From: Galerina marginata
Lineage: Eukaryota > Basidiomycota > Agaricomycetes > Agaricales > Galerinaceae
DNA: 64,000 bases
Assembly (NCBI GenBank): GCA_023014335.1
Contig: JAECYW010000012.1
Coordinates: 1,984,001-2,048,000, forward strand
Direction: 5' to 3'
Part shown: piece after piece, positions 1 to 11,413 of the stretch
Position numbering within the stretch: the first letter of the stretch is position 1
Layout of the letters: every line of letters begins with the position of its first letter
Program-made: the position numbers and the translations under genes
The notes under the pieces: model-generated
The model's input: the letters and a program-made list of their open reading frames with translations, nothing else
The model's database searches: none
What the model was told of the DNA's origin: nothing

Positions 1-2615
1 AAGGATCGAGCAACCACAGTGGAAATTGAACAAGACTCGTAAGTTGTATCTTTCAACTTTGTCGCTCACCGCTGACCTTCTTACTTCAGCTCAGAAATCC
101 TCTTACAAGCCTCCGTTGTTGTCTTCACCTCCCGTTACTCCATCGCGTGGTATACAGCAAGGTAAGCTAGTTAGTAAATGTTCTCGTTATCACTGTCTAA
201 ATTTTTAATAGGCTCATCTTCGTCGTTTCCTTTTGCGCCCTCGTCGTCGAGTAAGAAGAATTATATATCTTGTACACCTGACGCCGACAACTCGGACGGT
301 GTATCACCTTCACCGTCAACTCCCTCTCGCAACAAGCGTGCGTTGCTCATTAATTTTTATTTCCATGTTTTACCAACTCACTATTATGCAGATCCTTTTT
401 CCAGAGACTATACCACTCCCCCGTTATTGCCAGGATCAAGTAAGAGGCAGGAAAAGTCTCGTGCGGTGAACACCGTCAATGGTTTGTCTATCTCTTATTC
501 ATTTAACGAGTAACTAATCAATATTGTATTAGCTGATGTCACCAAGGTTTGGTCCCATGTTTGAACCTTGCGGGGCATCGTCAACAGCTATGCCGAACCT
601 CAGCCCAGTGTTATCTTTGAGGATTCTCCCCCATCGTTTAACGCCATCGCTGACTCCTATTTCCAGTCGCACGGCTTCCAGTCTGGCACCCTTTTCACCA
701 TTGAGCGCGTCCTTGCTGAAGCTGGAGATGATGCCGATTTTTTTGTTAGATATCTCACTGACCGAGGGACAGCCGAGACTGAAGCCCAGTGGATTTGGTA
801 TATTTTAAATGAGTATTAGTGTTTGCTGTTTGTTTTCTGCTGTATTTTTCCAATGCTTCATGTACAATATTTATTTACCACCTTTCAACAGTGGACACGT
901 ATCCTTTCTTTCACTGCCATGCCACCTGGCAAAAAGGCCGGCTACCTCCAACGACTTCTCAGTTCACAACGCAAGTACCAGACCAGCAAAGTACGCAAGG
1001 CACGGAACAAGAGCTTGCGAAAGAAGATTACCAGAACCCCCGCTGAGAAGGCTGCCCGAGCAACACAGCGTCGTGAGGCTCGCTCCACCTTTAGCAATGA
1101 CCTCCAGGAGGCTCGTAAGGTTATTGTGGCCGAAGCTGTTAAGCTTCATCAGAGACATGGAGGCCATAACCTCGACTATTACGTGGAACTCCTTTACCAG
1201 CTAGCCCGAAAGCCGACCACGCGAAAGGTGTCTGATTGGAATGCCTGGGTGCGTCTTGAGTCAAAGCGAATCAACGATGGTAAGTTTGTTCTTCTATTTT
1301 CTCCCTTCTTTCCTTCTTACCAGTATTAATAGGTTTGCCTGTTGGTGACCGTCTCAAGGCTCACAAAATCACGGCTATTGCAAAGCAAACATGGGGGAAA
1401 ATGTCATACAAAGAACAGAAGCAGGCTGTGGCTGTCGGCGTCGAAGAAATCAAAGAAGAACGTGAAGTGAAGAACCTCGCTAAACGCAATATCCCGCTCA
1501 GCTCATTTCACGATACACAAAAGACTTTGGCGAGCATTGAAGAGCAGGTAAGCGTTCGTTATTCTTTTACTTTTGACATTATAATTTACTTTTAATAAAT
1601 TTACAGGTATATGCTTTACATGCACGTACTTCAACTGAAGTCATCGTTATTGGCGTTCGCAGCCAGCAGGACCACTATAACGCACCTCACGTTATAATAT
1701 CCAGTCGTCGAGTGGCCGACTTCTTTGATCTTGCTGTTCGTGAAACCATTGCAGGGTTTGCTCTTCGTTTTGAGGCCTTCTGCATGGCGGGGGTACAAGG
1801 TACGTAGCTAGCAATATGCTCCAGCTTGTATCTCATTGTCACATAGGTGTTGTAAAAAATTACGTGGATGAAACTCTTGACAGGAAGAGTAAGCTAACTA
1901 CCCTCCTATTGGAAAAACTTCGTGAGTTGCATTTCTCGATGCTTCTGCATAGCCAGCCTACTAATGTGTTCTATAAGGATTGGCTGCTGGGGTACCTGTC
2001 CCCCGTATGAACTACAATAATTTTGATGCTGCCATCACAGAGAAGTTCCATGTGGTACTCGAAGGTTGGCCGCTCGAAAAGTTCTGCAACCCAAGCAGTC
2101 TCTCTCGGAACGAGGTCTCCGTTCTTGCGGCATCGCTTGAGTCCGGTGTGACGCGCTTCCGCAAGCTCTCACCTGACGACTTTGAACAATGGAGCAACAA
2201 CCGCTTTGACGCCGCTGTCCAATCCACGACTGGACCCTGCTCAAGTGGCGGTGGATCTCCTCCTGCAGGCACCCCAGTCACTCCGCCGTCTACCGACGTT
2301 GTTACCCCAACACCTGACGTGGAACCTCCTATATCAGTAGCCCCCTTGTCTTCCTCTGCTCAAGCTATGCCACACGCCGACTCACCGTCTCCGGAGAATA
2401 CGCCAGCTACACCTCCAGCGACAATCCCTGCCAAGCGGAAACGAACTGATACAGATGTTCCTGGACCGTCAACTTCACGACCGCCACTTACTAATGCATT
2501 CATTAACTCAGGTGTCACTTCAATTGATGGCAAGGTTGTAATGGTAAAGGCTACGCGAAGGAAGGATCGGTTGGACAAGGGGAGACTGCGTGGACCTCGC
2601 GCCAAGAAAACGTAG
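1..2615 (+). pseudogene. Multi-exon gene of unknown function with an HMG-box-like segment; open at the left edge and broken
   Basis: I do not recognise this gene. Consistent exons are 2-161, 212-337, 392-481, 533-797, about 892-1279, 1333-1547, 1607-1799, 1847-1921 and 1978-2615. Introns are 47-59 bp with GT-AG ends, and the reading frame joins across every one except the 798-891 gap, where no phase-compatible splice was found. The first exon is open at the window edge, so the start is missing. An in-frame TGA at 562-564, where CGA would fit, breaks exon 4. The middle part is very basic (lysine/arginine-rich after MPPGKKAGY, 919 onward). The stretch WNAWVRLESKRIND...IAKQTWGKMSYKEQKQ resembles an HMG box; this is inference from pattern only. 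The C-terminal exon is proline/serine/threonine-rich with a basic tail. Alternatively, only 919-2615 is an intact gene starting at the ATG at 919. Confidence 0.5.
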
Positions 2616-3719
2616 CATAGCATCGCTGTTTCAATAGATTACGTAGGACTCATAATATTAATGTCATTCTCACTGTCAGAATAATGTGCATGTCAGACCC
2701 AGTAGACGGAAGCAAAATACGTCATGACAATTCGTTGATGGTGACTAGAACTTAACGACAGGACATGACATGACATGACATGTGAAGATAGAGATACATG
2801 GGTGCCAAGTACACAGCCGAATCCACGGACAGGGACACAGAACAAGCGAAAGTGAGGGACAAGAGGGAATGGAAAGTTCAACTAGTAAAATGGGGTAACA
2901 ATAACGAACATGCAAGACCAGATAACGGGGCACTACGGTCACAGAAGGGAGCAGTAGGCAGGCATGCCAGTGAAGTGATGAGGAATGTGTTTCGGGTTCA
3001 CCTGCGGCATGAACACAGCGTCAGCAAATGAAAGGACAGGAAGGAAGAACGAACGCACAAATGAGCATAACCCGCTGATCTGAGAGAACCTACAACACGA
3101 CAGCTGGGTAAACAATAGACTCAGACGCTACAATGACAGTATATATAAGTCCAAAGGATTAGGTATAAAGCAGAGGAAAGACTCACGATGTCGACAACGA
3201 ACTTGAATAATGTGATGCAAACATGAGCAAAGGGGAGAAAGGATGGGCAACGAATGGTCAGCCGGCCAACGCAGCATGTGGAAGGGAGGGAGGAGGAGGA
3301 GGAACGGAGGGACAGAGCGGAGAGAGGAGAGGCAACATGACGGGGGGAGGAAAGAAGGGTGGGAAGAAACCTGATGGGAGCGGTCATGTTATGACTGATC
3401 CCCAGTGTAAACAAACAATGGCGGGAGGAAGGCTAAAGCAAACAGAGGCGGGAGGGAGGTGCCTGACAGGCGTCGGGAAGGAACTTACCGAAGGTTGATG
3501 GAGGCGGGAGGGGAGAGCGGCATTACCCGGGAAAAGCACGGGACTGATGTCCCCGACGTTATCTCAGAGATAAGGGCACTTATCTACATCAGAGGGACTT
3601 AGGCGTTCTTTGTAAAGGGAGGGGACAATTAGTCGACATTTATTGACAGTGAGTGAGAAAGGAGACGACAGGACCAATTAGTCAGGGTACACCGGGGGTG
3701 TATAGCCGGCTAACAGTTC
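2616..3719. other. No gene recognised; purine-rich spacer
   Basis: No frame here shows conserved motifs. A short GACAT tandem run lies near 2761-2780, and 3220-3530 is strongly purine-rich (GGA/GAG) on the plus strand. The opposite strand has splice-like signals near 3490 but no convincing exon. Confidence 0.5.
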
Positions 3720-4618
3720 TTAAGGTACGTGATGACGAGGTGGGGTGCCTTTGGAGCCTTGTGACGCGGAGCCGAGGATGGAGCGGGGGTTGCGGAATTA
3801 TGGAGAAGCTGAGCCATTGCTTCAGCCAACATGGCAAAGGCTGCGCTTTGGTCCATAGGGGGAGGAGGATTCCGCGTACCCAAGGCTGGGTCTTGTGATG
3901 GTTGTTGTGGGGTGGAGTCTTCCGGAAGAGGCTCGTCTGGTTCCAGCTCTTATCCGGACAGGGGATGACCCGGGGGTGGAGGTGAGTGTCCGCGATCAGA
4001 CATATGAGGAGGGATTTGTCGACTTAAGGCTTCTTCGGATGGTGGGGGTCGGACTGTCGGTAATACTGGAGACTGTTCTTTGGATTTTGGAGGAGGTAAC
4101 GCTCGACTTCCAAAACTCGGAGAACATGCAAGCGGAGCGTACAGATTGGGAAGGTTCCAGGGGGAGGCTCGGGATGGTACAAATTGAGAAGTTGATGGTT
4201 CACCGGAACCAGGTTCAAACGGGTTGGTGAACAAACAACGGTCCGTGCCGCCTGGGGGTGGTGGAGGGGTGCGAGGAAGCTGAAAAGCCGTGGCGTGTAG
4301 AGAGGTTATAGAGAATTCGGAGGGAGCTGGTTCCGGATGCTCGGGGTGTGGTGTAGGGCGATCTGGGTCTCAATGAAAGAGTGTCCTAGCCTGTTGCAAA
4401 GTGCGAGTATTGCGTCTGGGGGGTCCTGGAGGTGGTGTGCGGTGCATAGACTTTTTGCTAGACGAGTAGGTCTGACTGAATATACTGTTAGGACTGAGTC
4501 CAACGTTCTGAGGATCCAAAGTTCTGGCGGAACGCGGATGCCTAGCCTAACAATGTGCCCCAATTTATGGTCGGGAGACCGGAGGGTCAGCACCTCACCC
4601 TAAGGCGTGTCTCGGAAG
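3720..4618 (-). pseudogene. Gypsy gag N-terminal remnant
   Basis: Directly downstream (minus sense) of the LTR at 4619-4965, the minus strand shows proline/serine-rich frames (4593-4306 and 4234-3950) broken by stops. They are followed, about 3850-3720, by a stretch reading MDQSAAFAMLAEAMAQLL, which resembles the start of the coiled or helical region before the capsid in basidiomycete Gypsy Gag proteins. No capsid core, zinc knuckle or pol sequence follows, so the element is truncated on its 3' side. The identification is inferred from LTR adjacency and composition; the sequence has several stops and frameshifts and cannot be functional. Confidence 0.4.
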
Positions 4619-4965
4619 TGAACAACATAGATGTATGACAGCAATAAGATGTCAAGGTAATGCGGGTGGATAAACTAATATTCAGACTGCAGATCTAAGG
4701 CATAATTACAAGGCTTTAAATATAAGAGCGGAGTTGTTCCGAAACTCCGCAACTCCGAAACTCAGGAAGACCTCGGTAAGATATGCTGTGGAAAGAAGCC
4801 TCGGGATCTGATCCTTACCAACATGAGGATAACATGAGGACGAGAGTGGGAAGGACCAAATTTCCGAGGGATGGAACAGAAACTCGTCCGGACGGAAATC
4901 GTTCAGACAACGGAAAGTTTGGAATGGAAAGTCGGAACAACAGGACTTAGAACTGGATCGTGACA
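4619..4965 (-). repeat. Putative LTR (347 bp) of a truncated Gypsy element
   Basis: Read on the minus strand this begins TGTCACGATCC and ends GTTGTTCA, with TG...CA termini. It contains a TATA-like TTATATTTAAAG segment and is followed by a gag-like remnant. No second LTR copy was found in the window, so the boundary call depends on the terminal dinucleotides and on the neighbouring gag remnant. Its right end abuts the truncated 3' end of the Plavaka remnant. Confidence 0.45.
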
Positions 4966-4989
4966 ATTAACACATAACAGTAATATTTT

Positions 4990-7190
4990 TGATCAATTGT
5001 TGAATCGAACATTCCTCATGGTCACGGCTAATAATACTATGTTCACAGTTAAATCAGTTCACAAGGAACTTGTTGAGCTTCCTCCAGAAATTTTGAAATA
5101 CAGGATCATGAAGGTTTTCATTTTCAAGGTTTCCAATAGAGACGACACACATGCAGGAACCATGAGTCACACGTTGAAATGTGGCCTGGATTATATGGCA
5201 AATCAATGTCAGTGCTTGGGTTTACGTCACTATAAGATGAGCACTTAATAATCCTACCTCAGCAGCATCAGCATCAGGCGGCTCTCCATTCTCAGCACTT
5301 GAAGCCTCAAGTTCTGTGACAAGGCCAATATTGTTTCTGATTATCATTGCAATCACATCATTCATGCCAGTCTTTAGAATCTGTATTAAGTTATAAGGGT
5401 GTAGTCAGGTTCAGATAAATTGACATAATAAAAAGGATGGGGAGGGGGATGGCAAAGTCTGGGTACTACATGCAGTTACCAAATGAAAGCATTGAGGTGA
5501 ATAATATAACGTAACATCTTGCATGGTTGCAATGAATTAAAACTGTGGTGAATGCTGCCATACCTGTTTGGCAACATTCTTAAAGTTTGTATGACGTTTC
5601 TAGTACGTCTTGAGTGGGCCGTTCATTTTTTTGTTTGGTTTTGTATTGTAGTTTTTGGTAACCCCTTTTGAGAGGATGTCTCAAAAAAGATGTTGGTGTG
5701 TGTGAAGCTTTGGCGCATTTCAATTCTTGTCAGGGTTATGTTGCTTGTATTCCTATGTAGACTATTCCTGCTTGTCTCAATAAATTTTGTCTTAGAGTAT
5801 AGTGCGTACTTACCTGAAGACATGTGTCAAAGTGCAGTAGCTCCCTGCGTCCCATTTCCAGGGTCGACTCTGATTGAAGGGTGAGGGATGCAAACATGTC
5901 TAACTTGAGGTAACTCTGCACAAGCTTCAAAAGACTGAAGCCTGCCAGTGACCTTTCTGGCATCAGGACGTGCAGCAACACAAAAATGAGCAGCTAATAA
6001 ATTTTAAGATATCATAATGTCAGATTGGAGCATTGCACCAGTATTGGATTAACGACGAGCATACCTTAGCATGGTCTTCAAACTTGGTCGCATCCGTGAA
6101 TTGTCTCATACTTGCCAAGGATTTGAAATGATTCACGCCTGGCCAACCGGCATCTCAGCAAATCTAAAATTAAGCTCATTGTGAGTCCCATGTTTAATTT
6201 GGACGTTCTGTTTCATTTAGACACCGGCGTAATATGAATCGACTCACGCAAGCTCAATTTCCGCTTTGGTCTTGTGTTTATCTTGAAGGGGTTTGAGAAC
6301 ATAGTCCAAGAGTTGTGGCAAGAGCTGGAAGCGATATATACTGGAGTGGTAAGCATGAAGACAATCCCATGACATGGCAGCATGGACATCAGTGTGTTTC
6401 AAATGCCAAAACATATTCTGAAGGTAAAGCCAAAATATAAGTGAATTCAATGAAATCAATAATCAGAAGAAGGTAACAGTGATAGCTATGCAAACGTCTC
6501 TAAGCCCATATCCATGCAGATATTCTTCTCTCCCAGCAGCGTTCATCTGTTGTGCCATTGACAAAGCATGCTCCATCGCAGTAGCTGTCCGCAATTCAAA
6601 GGCCAGACTTAAGTTTGAAAGTTCTTCCTTAGGGACTAAGCATACCGGACATGGGTAATTTGCTTTGACGCCGCGAACCAGCACCATATTGACTCTGAGA
6701 ATTAAACAATCCGTTAGATAGCATTCAACTTGAATAATGACAGTGATTCAACTCACTGTTCTTTGTAGTCCGCAGACAAAACCATAATATGAGGAAAAAT
6801 AGTGTGCATTACACCATTGGCACACTGAATTGAGGTGCCAAATTTGGTGAAGGCCTCAATGCTTCTGATTATCTGGTACATCGCTTCGTGCCAGATTTCC
6901 CGTTTATGATTAATGAAACCTGGCTTTTTAGTTTCACTGGCCACTTCTTCGGGCTGTATTGAGTGTTGTCAATTTAAATATCAGAAATCTACAGCCTGAA
7001 TTTCAAGATGTATCCATAATTTATAACTTAAAATTGGGAGCCAAAGAACAAGTTGACCACCCCCCATGCCATTTCCATTCTGGACAGAACTTGGCAGGTT
7101 TGCGCACTGTGCAAGGACTGGATATCCTTTCTCAGTCCCAAAGGACAACAGACATGTTTTATCTGCATAGAGTATAATACACATTGGCTT
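4990..7190 (-). pseudogene. Plavaka-type transposase, C-terminal part, degenerate
   Basis: Plavaka transposases are RNase H-fold cut-and-paste transposases common in basidiomycetes. On the minus strand, exon-like blocks in order read LYADKTCLLSFGTEKGYPV (about 7150), HKREIWHEAMYQIIRSIEAF (about 6880), VRGVKANYPCPVCLVPKEEL (about 6660), FWHLKHTDVHAAMSWDCLHA (about 6415), GVNHFKSLASMRQFTDATKF (about 6110), SYLKLDMFASLTLQ (about 5910), NGPLKTY then TAG then KRHTNFKNVAKQ (about 5600), and ENLHDPVFQNFWRKLNKFLV (about 5090). Order and spacing match one transposase with several short introns. The N-terminal half is missing: an in-frame TAG and the satellite array lie just upstream at 7200-7235. The 3' end stops at the LTR at 4965. 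Stops inside exons make it a pseudogene. Family assignment is from remembered motif patterns. Confidence 0.65.
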
Positions 7191-7232
7191 TGCAGAAGCC
7201 GAGATGGAATTCTATTAAGTATTGACAGGAAG

Positions 7233-7750
7233 TAAATTCTACAGAATATTCCATGGTAAAAGTCCACAGAATATTCCATGGTAAATTCCACAGAATATTC
7301 CATGGTAAATTCCACAGAATATTCCATGGTAAATTCCACAGAATATTCCACAGAATATTCCACAGAATATTCCACAGAATATTCCACAGAATATTCCACA
7401 GAATATTCCACAGAATATTCCACAGAATATTCCACAGAATAGAATATTCCACAGAATATTCCACAGAATATTCCACAGAATATTCCACAGAATATTCCAC
7501 AGAATATTCCACAGAATATTCCACAGAATATTCCACAGAATATTCCACAGAATATTCCACAGAATATTCCACAGAATATTCCACAGAATATTCCACAGAA
7601 TATTCCACAGAATATTCCACAGAATATTCCACAGAATATTCCACAGAATATTCCACAGAATATTCCACAGAATATTCCACAGAATATTCCATGGTAAATT
7701 CCACAGAATATTCCACAGAATATTCCATGGTAAATTCCACAGAATATTCC
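7233..7750. repeat. 12-bp satellite array, left part (about 43 units)
   Basis: Tandem units of ATTCCACAGAAT, with variants ATTCCATGGTAA mainly at the two ends of this block. One irregularity at 7437-7445 adds five bases (AGAAT). Each junction contains the palindrome GAATATTC. The array stops exactly at the LTR of Gypsy copy A and continues in phase at 19951. Because 12 is divisible by 3 and the unit has no stop codon in most frames, long spurious frames appear on both strands; they are not genes. Confidence 0.95.
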
Positions 7751-8205
7751 TGTAAGACGTGGGCGGCGTGTCTCGCGTAAGTCGCAAACGGACGTTGGTG
7801 TTGAGACCTAAGTCCCTACTTTGTCGGGCGAGACTCCCGAGGTTTGTTCCCAAACCCTAGGCGATCTCCGTCTTCGAGGTTACCCTCGTGAAACGTCGAC
7901 AAGGTAAAGTCTTAGATCTTAATCCAATCTCCTAATCTTCGAGCAACAGAGCTGGTAGTACAGCGTCCTGTTCTCGAAGCGTTAGTAGATGATGGATGTA
8001 AAAAGATAGATTTGCCATGAGGCGTGAACGAGTATTTCTACGGACAGTTGTTACGTAATTGAAAGTGGTCCTACTGTGTGATACGACTCCTAACAATTGT
8101 CCTTCGGAATAGAAATCAACGAGAAATTTGTACGTATGTTTTCGTGAGGGAGTTGAATCCCTTTAGATCGAATCCTGAATGAAATATAGTAAGTAACATG
8201 TTACA
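7751..8205 (-). repeat. 3' LTR of Gypsy copy A
   Basis: 455 bp, beginning TGTAAGACGTGGG and ending AACATGTTACA on the plus strand. It matches 19496-19950 except for G/A, C/T, T/C and C/T differences. The flanking five bases ATTCC match those after the other LTR. Confidence 0.95.
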
Positions 8206-8219
8206 TAGCCCCCCCAATT
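8206..8219 (-). promoter_or_regulatory. Polypurine tract of Gypsy copy A
   Basis: On the minus strand, AATTGGGGGGGCTA lies directly before the 3' LTR. The same tract precedes the 3' LTR of copy B at about 62064-62077. Position and composition fit the plus-strand primer of reverse transcription. Confidence 0.8.
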
Positions 8220-8391
8220 TCGAGCTGCTTTCTGTTATAGAAGGAGGGGTAAGAAAAAGCGAACTGATTGATGATAAGGAAAGTAAAAAGAAAGAAGTAG
8301 CGCTGTGAAAGGTTCTGTATTTTGAAGTGATTTCCAGTATGTTTTGATATCCGTAGATCCCGCGGTCTGTTAGGTTTCTTCCGATGGTTGG

Positions 8392-11037
8392 CTAATCGAC
8401 GATCTCCGGGCAGCTGATCTCGGATAAGGGTTTCTGGTCCCAAGTGGCAGGTAGACCCGCTAAGGTGATTCCTTTGACAATGTTGGTGACGTCTTCGTCC
8501 TGAAGGATATAAACTGGTTTCCAATCGCCTCTGTTGTACGATCTCAACCAGCTTTTCCAGCCGCGTTGGCCCATTGGTTCCAGCCTGGCGGGACGACTAA
8601 CGTATGCTTCCGAGATGTAGTTGAAGATTGAGTCGAGAGTGGGGTTCCATTCGCCAGACCAATGGTCGCAAAATTTTTTGAGGAGGTGGGGAGGTGGATA
8701 GAGCCATAAGTCGAGCCGCCTGTCCATGGCGTTAGGGATATTCCCGAATAATAGCGCGATGTCTTGTGCCGAAACGTCGTCCCAATAGAGGCCTTGAGGA
8801 CTGTTATGCTTGATGTCGGAAGCCCCGCGACGGAGGATAGTCGTCTGGATCGACGGTCCTTGCATGTATCTCGTAATCATGTCGTTGCCGCCCCAGTTTT
8901 GCGCTAGCCAACTACAGGGTCCGCCGATTCCGATAAGAACGCTAGCGTGTGGCTTACGCAGCATTTGCGTAGTTCGAGACACCCAAGTGACTATGAGGGA
9001 ATCGAGGTTCGTGTATTCCAGCGGAGGTTCGACGTAGTCCTGGTTGTAGAGCGAATCCAAAGCGATACGATCTGCGCGAGTTAGGTTGGTTGGCTTGTAA
9101 TTGGCTAGTAAAGACTCTGGTAGTGCGATCCGAAACGATATCCTGTGTTCCAACGCGATCCGTATAACGTCTTCAACGTGTCTGACGTCGCGGTTACAAT
9201 TTGCGAAGTACCTGAGACGTACTTCTCCCCGCGGGTCTGGGAAGATGAATACGCCGTCGGTTAGGAGTCTCCTATTCCATTCTGCTGGGTTTATAGCGGA
9301 TGGTGTCTGCCGGTGGTACGTGAGTTTACTCCCTAGTTCCCGGAGGTTGCGCTTGAATAAAACCGCTGGTCGGTGGTACGGAGATACGTGGCCGGCTAGA
9401 GTAGGACGCGGAGATCGTGACCTTTCGCGATTGCGAGGCATCGGGGGGATAGGAGGGATACCTTCGTCTTCTTCGACTCTCCTTCCGATATTACGCCAGG
9501 ACGTGACGGTTCTTATGCTGGCTATAGAGTCCGTGTATCGAGAAGACGGCAGGGAATCGCTTTGAATGCGGTTGAGGAGTGACGGTGGGACCGATGACAT
9601 AGCGGCTTCACTTGCGATGGACGGATTTCCGCTGGTTGAACTTTGATCTGTCGCCCTTTGGATGTTCCGTTCCTCATCGCTGGTCTCCGGACTGGAATCG
9701 GCCTCATCGTTGAATGGTCGAGGAGTGTCCGGTGGAGAGTTGGTAGTGTCCGATAGAGGCTCGCCGGTGTTTTCATCGTAAGTTTCTCCGTGTCCCGGTG
9801 CGTGTTGGAATTTATGCAATTCGCGAAGGGTGCTTTCGTTAGCGAAGTCGAGTCCTCGGGTCCAATTTTGGTCCGCACGGTCTTGAAGAGAGATGGTCTT
9901 TTTGCTCCAGCGCCAGAAGGTAACAGTAGGCCTTTCCTCGTCGTCTTCTTGTCGAACTGAGAAGCGGAATCGGGTAGCGTACGCGGAGGAATCAATTTCA
10001 TCAGGTAGGCGGCGTCTTTTCCAACCTATAAAGTCAATGATATAGAACATCGCGTCGACTTCGAATGACATTCCTTCGTCTGGATGGTCGAACGATCGTG
10101 GCTGTAGGTAGTCATCGTAGAATCTCGTCTGTCCGGCGGCTCGTCGTGTATCCTCGTCCTCCTCGAAATCCTCGATGACTATTTGTCCGTCAGTTTTGTC
10201 CAAAGCTATGACCTTCGGATGGAATTTCGATAAGTTTGGTTCCGATTTCTCCTCAAAACCCCAGACGTAATAAGTCGGCACTCCTTCGTCCAGAAGGAGT
10301 GAAGGGTTCATCTCAGTCCAATCGCGGGTCAGGTTAAAAATGTATCCGCGAGATTTATAAGTCGGGTCGGTCAGCCTGAGGAAGTGTTCGTATAGCGGTT
10401 GGGAAATCTTGTCGCTGAGGTCGGTTAAGTTGACGACGGCGCGCCACCAGCAAAGCCAGCCTACTCGATCCAAAACGGCCCTCTTTGCGCTGGCTCCTGC
10501 GCGCTGTAAGGCTGGAAGGGAATCGTAAGGGGAGTCGGTGATCTCGAAGATGCTGAACGCCGGTGGTTTACCATTGCGGAAGTCCTGGAAAGGAGGTAAC
10601 ATTGAGATCTGAAAGACTAATTTGTCTGCTTTCCCGAAATTGTTTTGCATCGAGTGGGCGGCGTTCCGGGAGATCGTGAAGCGTTGGTTATCCGCGCTAG
10701 CGTGGTAAGGGATAGGTTCCTCGAGTCTTATCCACCATGGATCCGTAGGACTGGGGTTAGAGGAGTCGTGGCAGGGGATGAAGCCGCGCCAGTGCCGGAA
10801 CCACCAATACCAGTCTGGAGTATTTCCCCAGTCCATTTCCTTTGCGCTTCCCGAATCGTTGATAGGCTCCTCGTACCAGTCGCGATTATTCTCCGGGTAG
10901 TCGCGAAAAAATCAAGCCTCGGTGGGGATTGTGCTAGCGTCCGCGTTCCAGGCAACCCAGTCGGTCCAGTCGTGTCGGGCTACGGAAACATTTGGTAGGC
11001 TCCCCTTACCATCCTTGATTAAATCTGCATAGATCAT
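8392..11037 (-). pseudogene. orf3: extra 881-codon ORF downstream of pol, one stop at codon 42
   Basis: I do not recognise a domain. The frame starts at ATG 11037 (MIYADLIKDGK), has an in-frame TGA at 10914-10912 and then runs open to the stop at 8392; an open 814-residue stretch begins at the later ATG 10836. At the same codon copy B has CGA, so the stop is a private C-to-T change. The protein is tryptophan-rich near the N-terminus (DWYWWFRHWRG), has an acidic and serine/proline-rich middle (about residues 370-530) likely to be disordered, and a conserved-looking C-terminal third (GPCSWLAQNWGGNDMITRY, PPPHLLKKFCDHWSGEW). No signal peptide or membrane segment is visible, so it does not look like an envelope protein. 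It lies 376 bp after the integrase stop, in the same sense, inside the LTRs, and the same ORF occupies the same place in copy B, so it belongs to the element. Confidence 0.85.
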
Positions 11038-11413
11038 TGCGCGTAGTTAACCGTACGAGCTTATGATCGCCCACTTCAAGACGCAGCCGGGTTACCCCAG
11101 GAGGTCTTTGATGGGGCAGAGTGAGGAATCAAGTGGTGGATCCCTTGTAAATATATGGAAAATCCTCAGGTCAAAGCACAACAAGGGGTCTGGGCATCCT
11201 ATGACTGCCTTGAGGCTCGTTCGCGGAGTTTCTTGACTACCTGAGGTATGATCCCTTTCATGGCGGAGGAAGAAAAAAGTACTAAAATGGTAGTGGCGTT
11301 TGGTCAGTATAAGTCGCGAGAGAATAGATAAGGTGAAACTTCGAGGCTTGTTTTTCTTTTTCTTGTTTTCAAATTAGAGTCCAAGGGTTATCTTGAGTCG
11401 GTTGGAACGCGAG
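11038..11413 (-). other. Spacer between pol and orf3 in Gypsy copy A
   Basis: 376 bp with no conserved frame. How orf3 would be translated is not evident: no clear splice acceptor or internal promoter is conserved between copies A and B just upstream of its ATG. Confidence 0.6.

Noticed and set aside
7028..7853. Long open frames through the 12-bp satellite (repeated EYSV, NILW, CGIF and similar)
   Set aside because: The unit length is a multiple of three and lacks stops, so frames are open on both strands. They are an artefact of the repeat, not proteins.
8392..11037. orf3 as an envelope gene
   Set aside because: No signal peptide, no transmembrane segment and no cysteine pattern; composition is that of a soluble protein.
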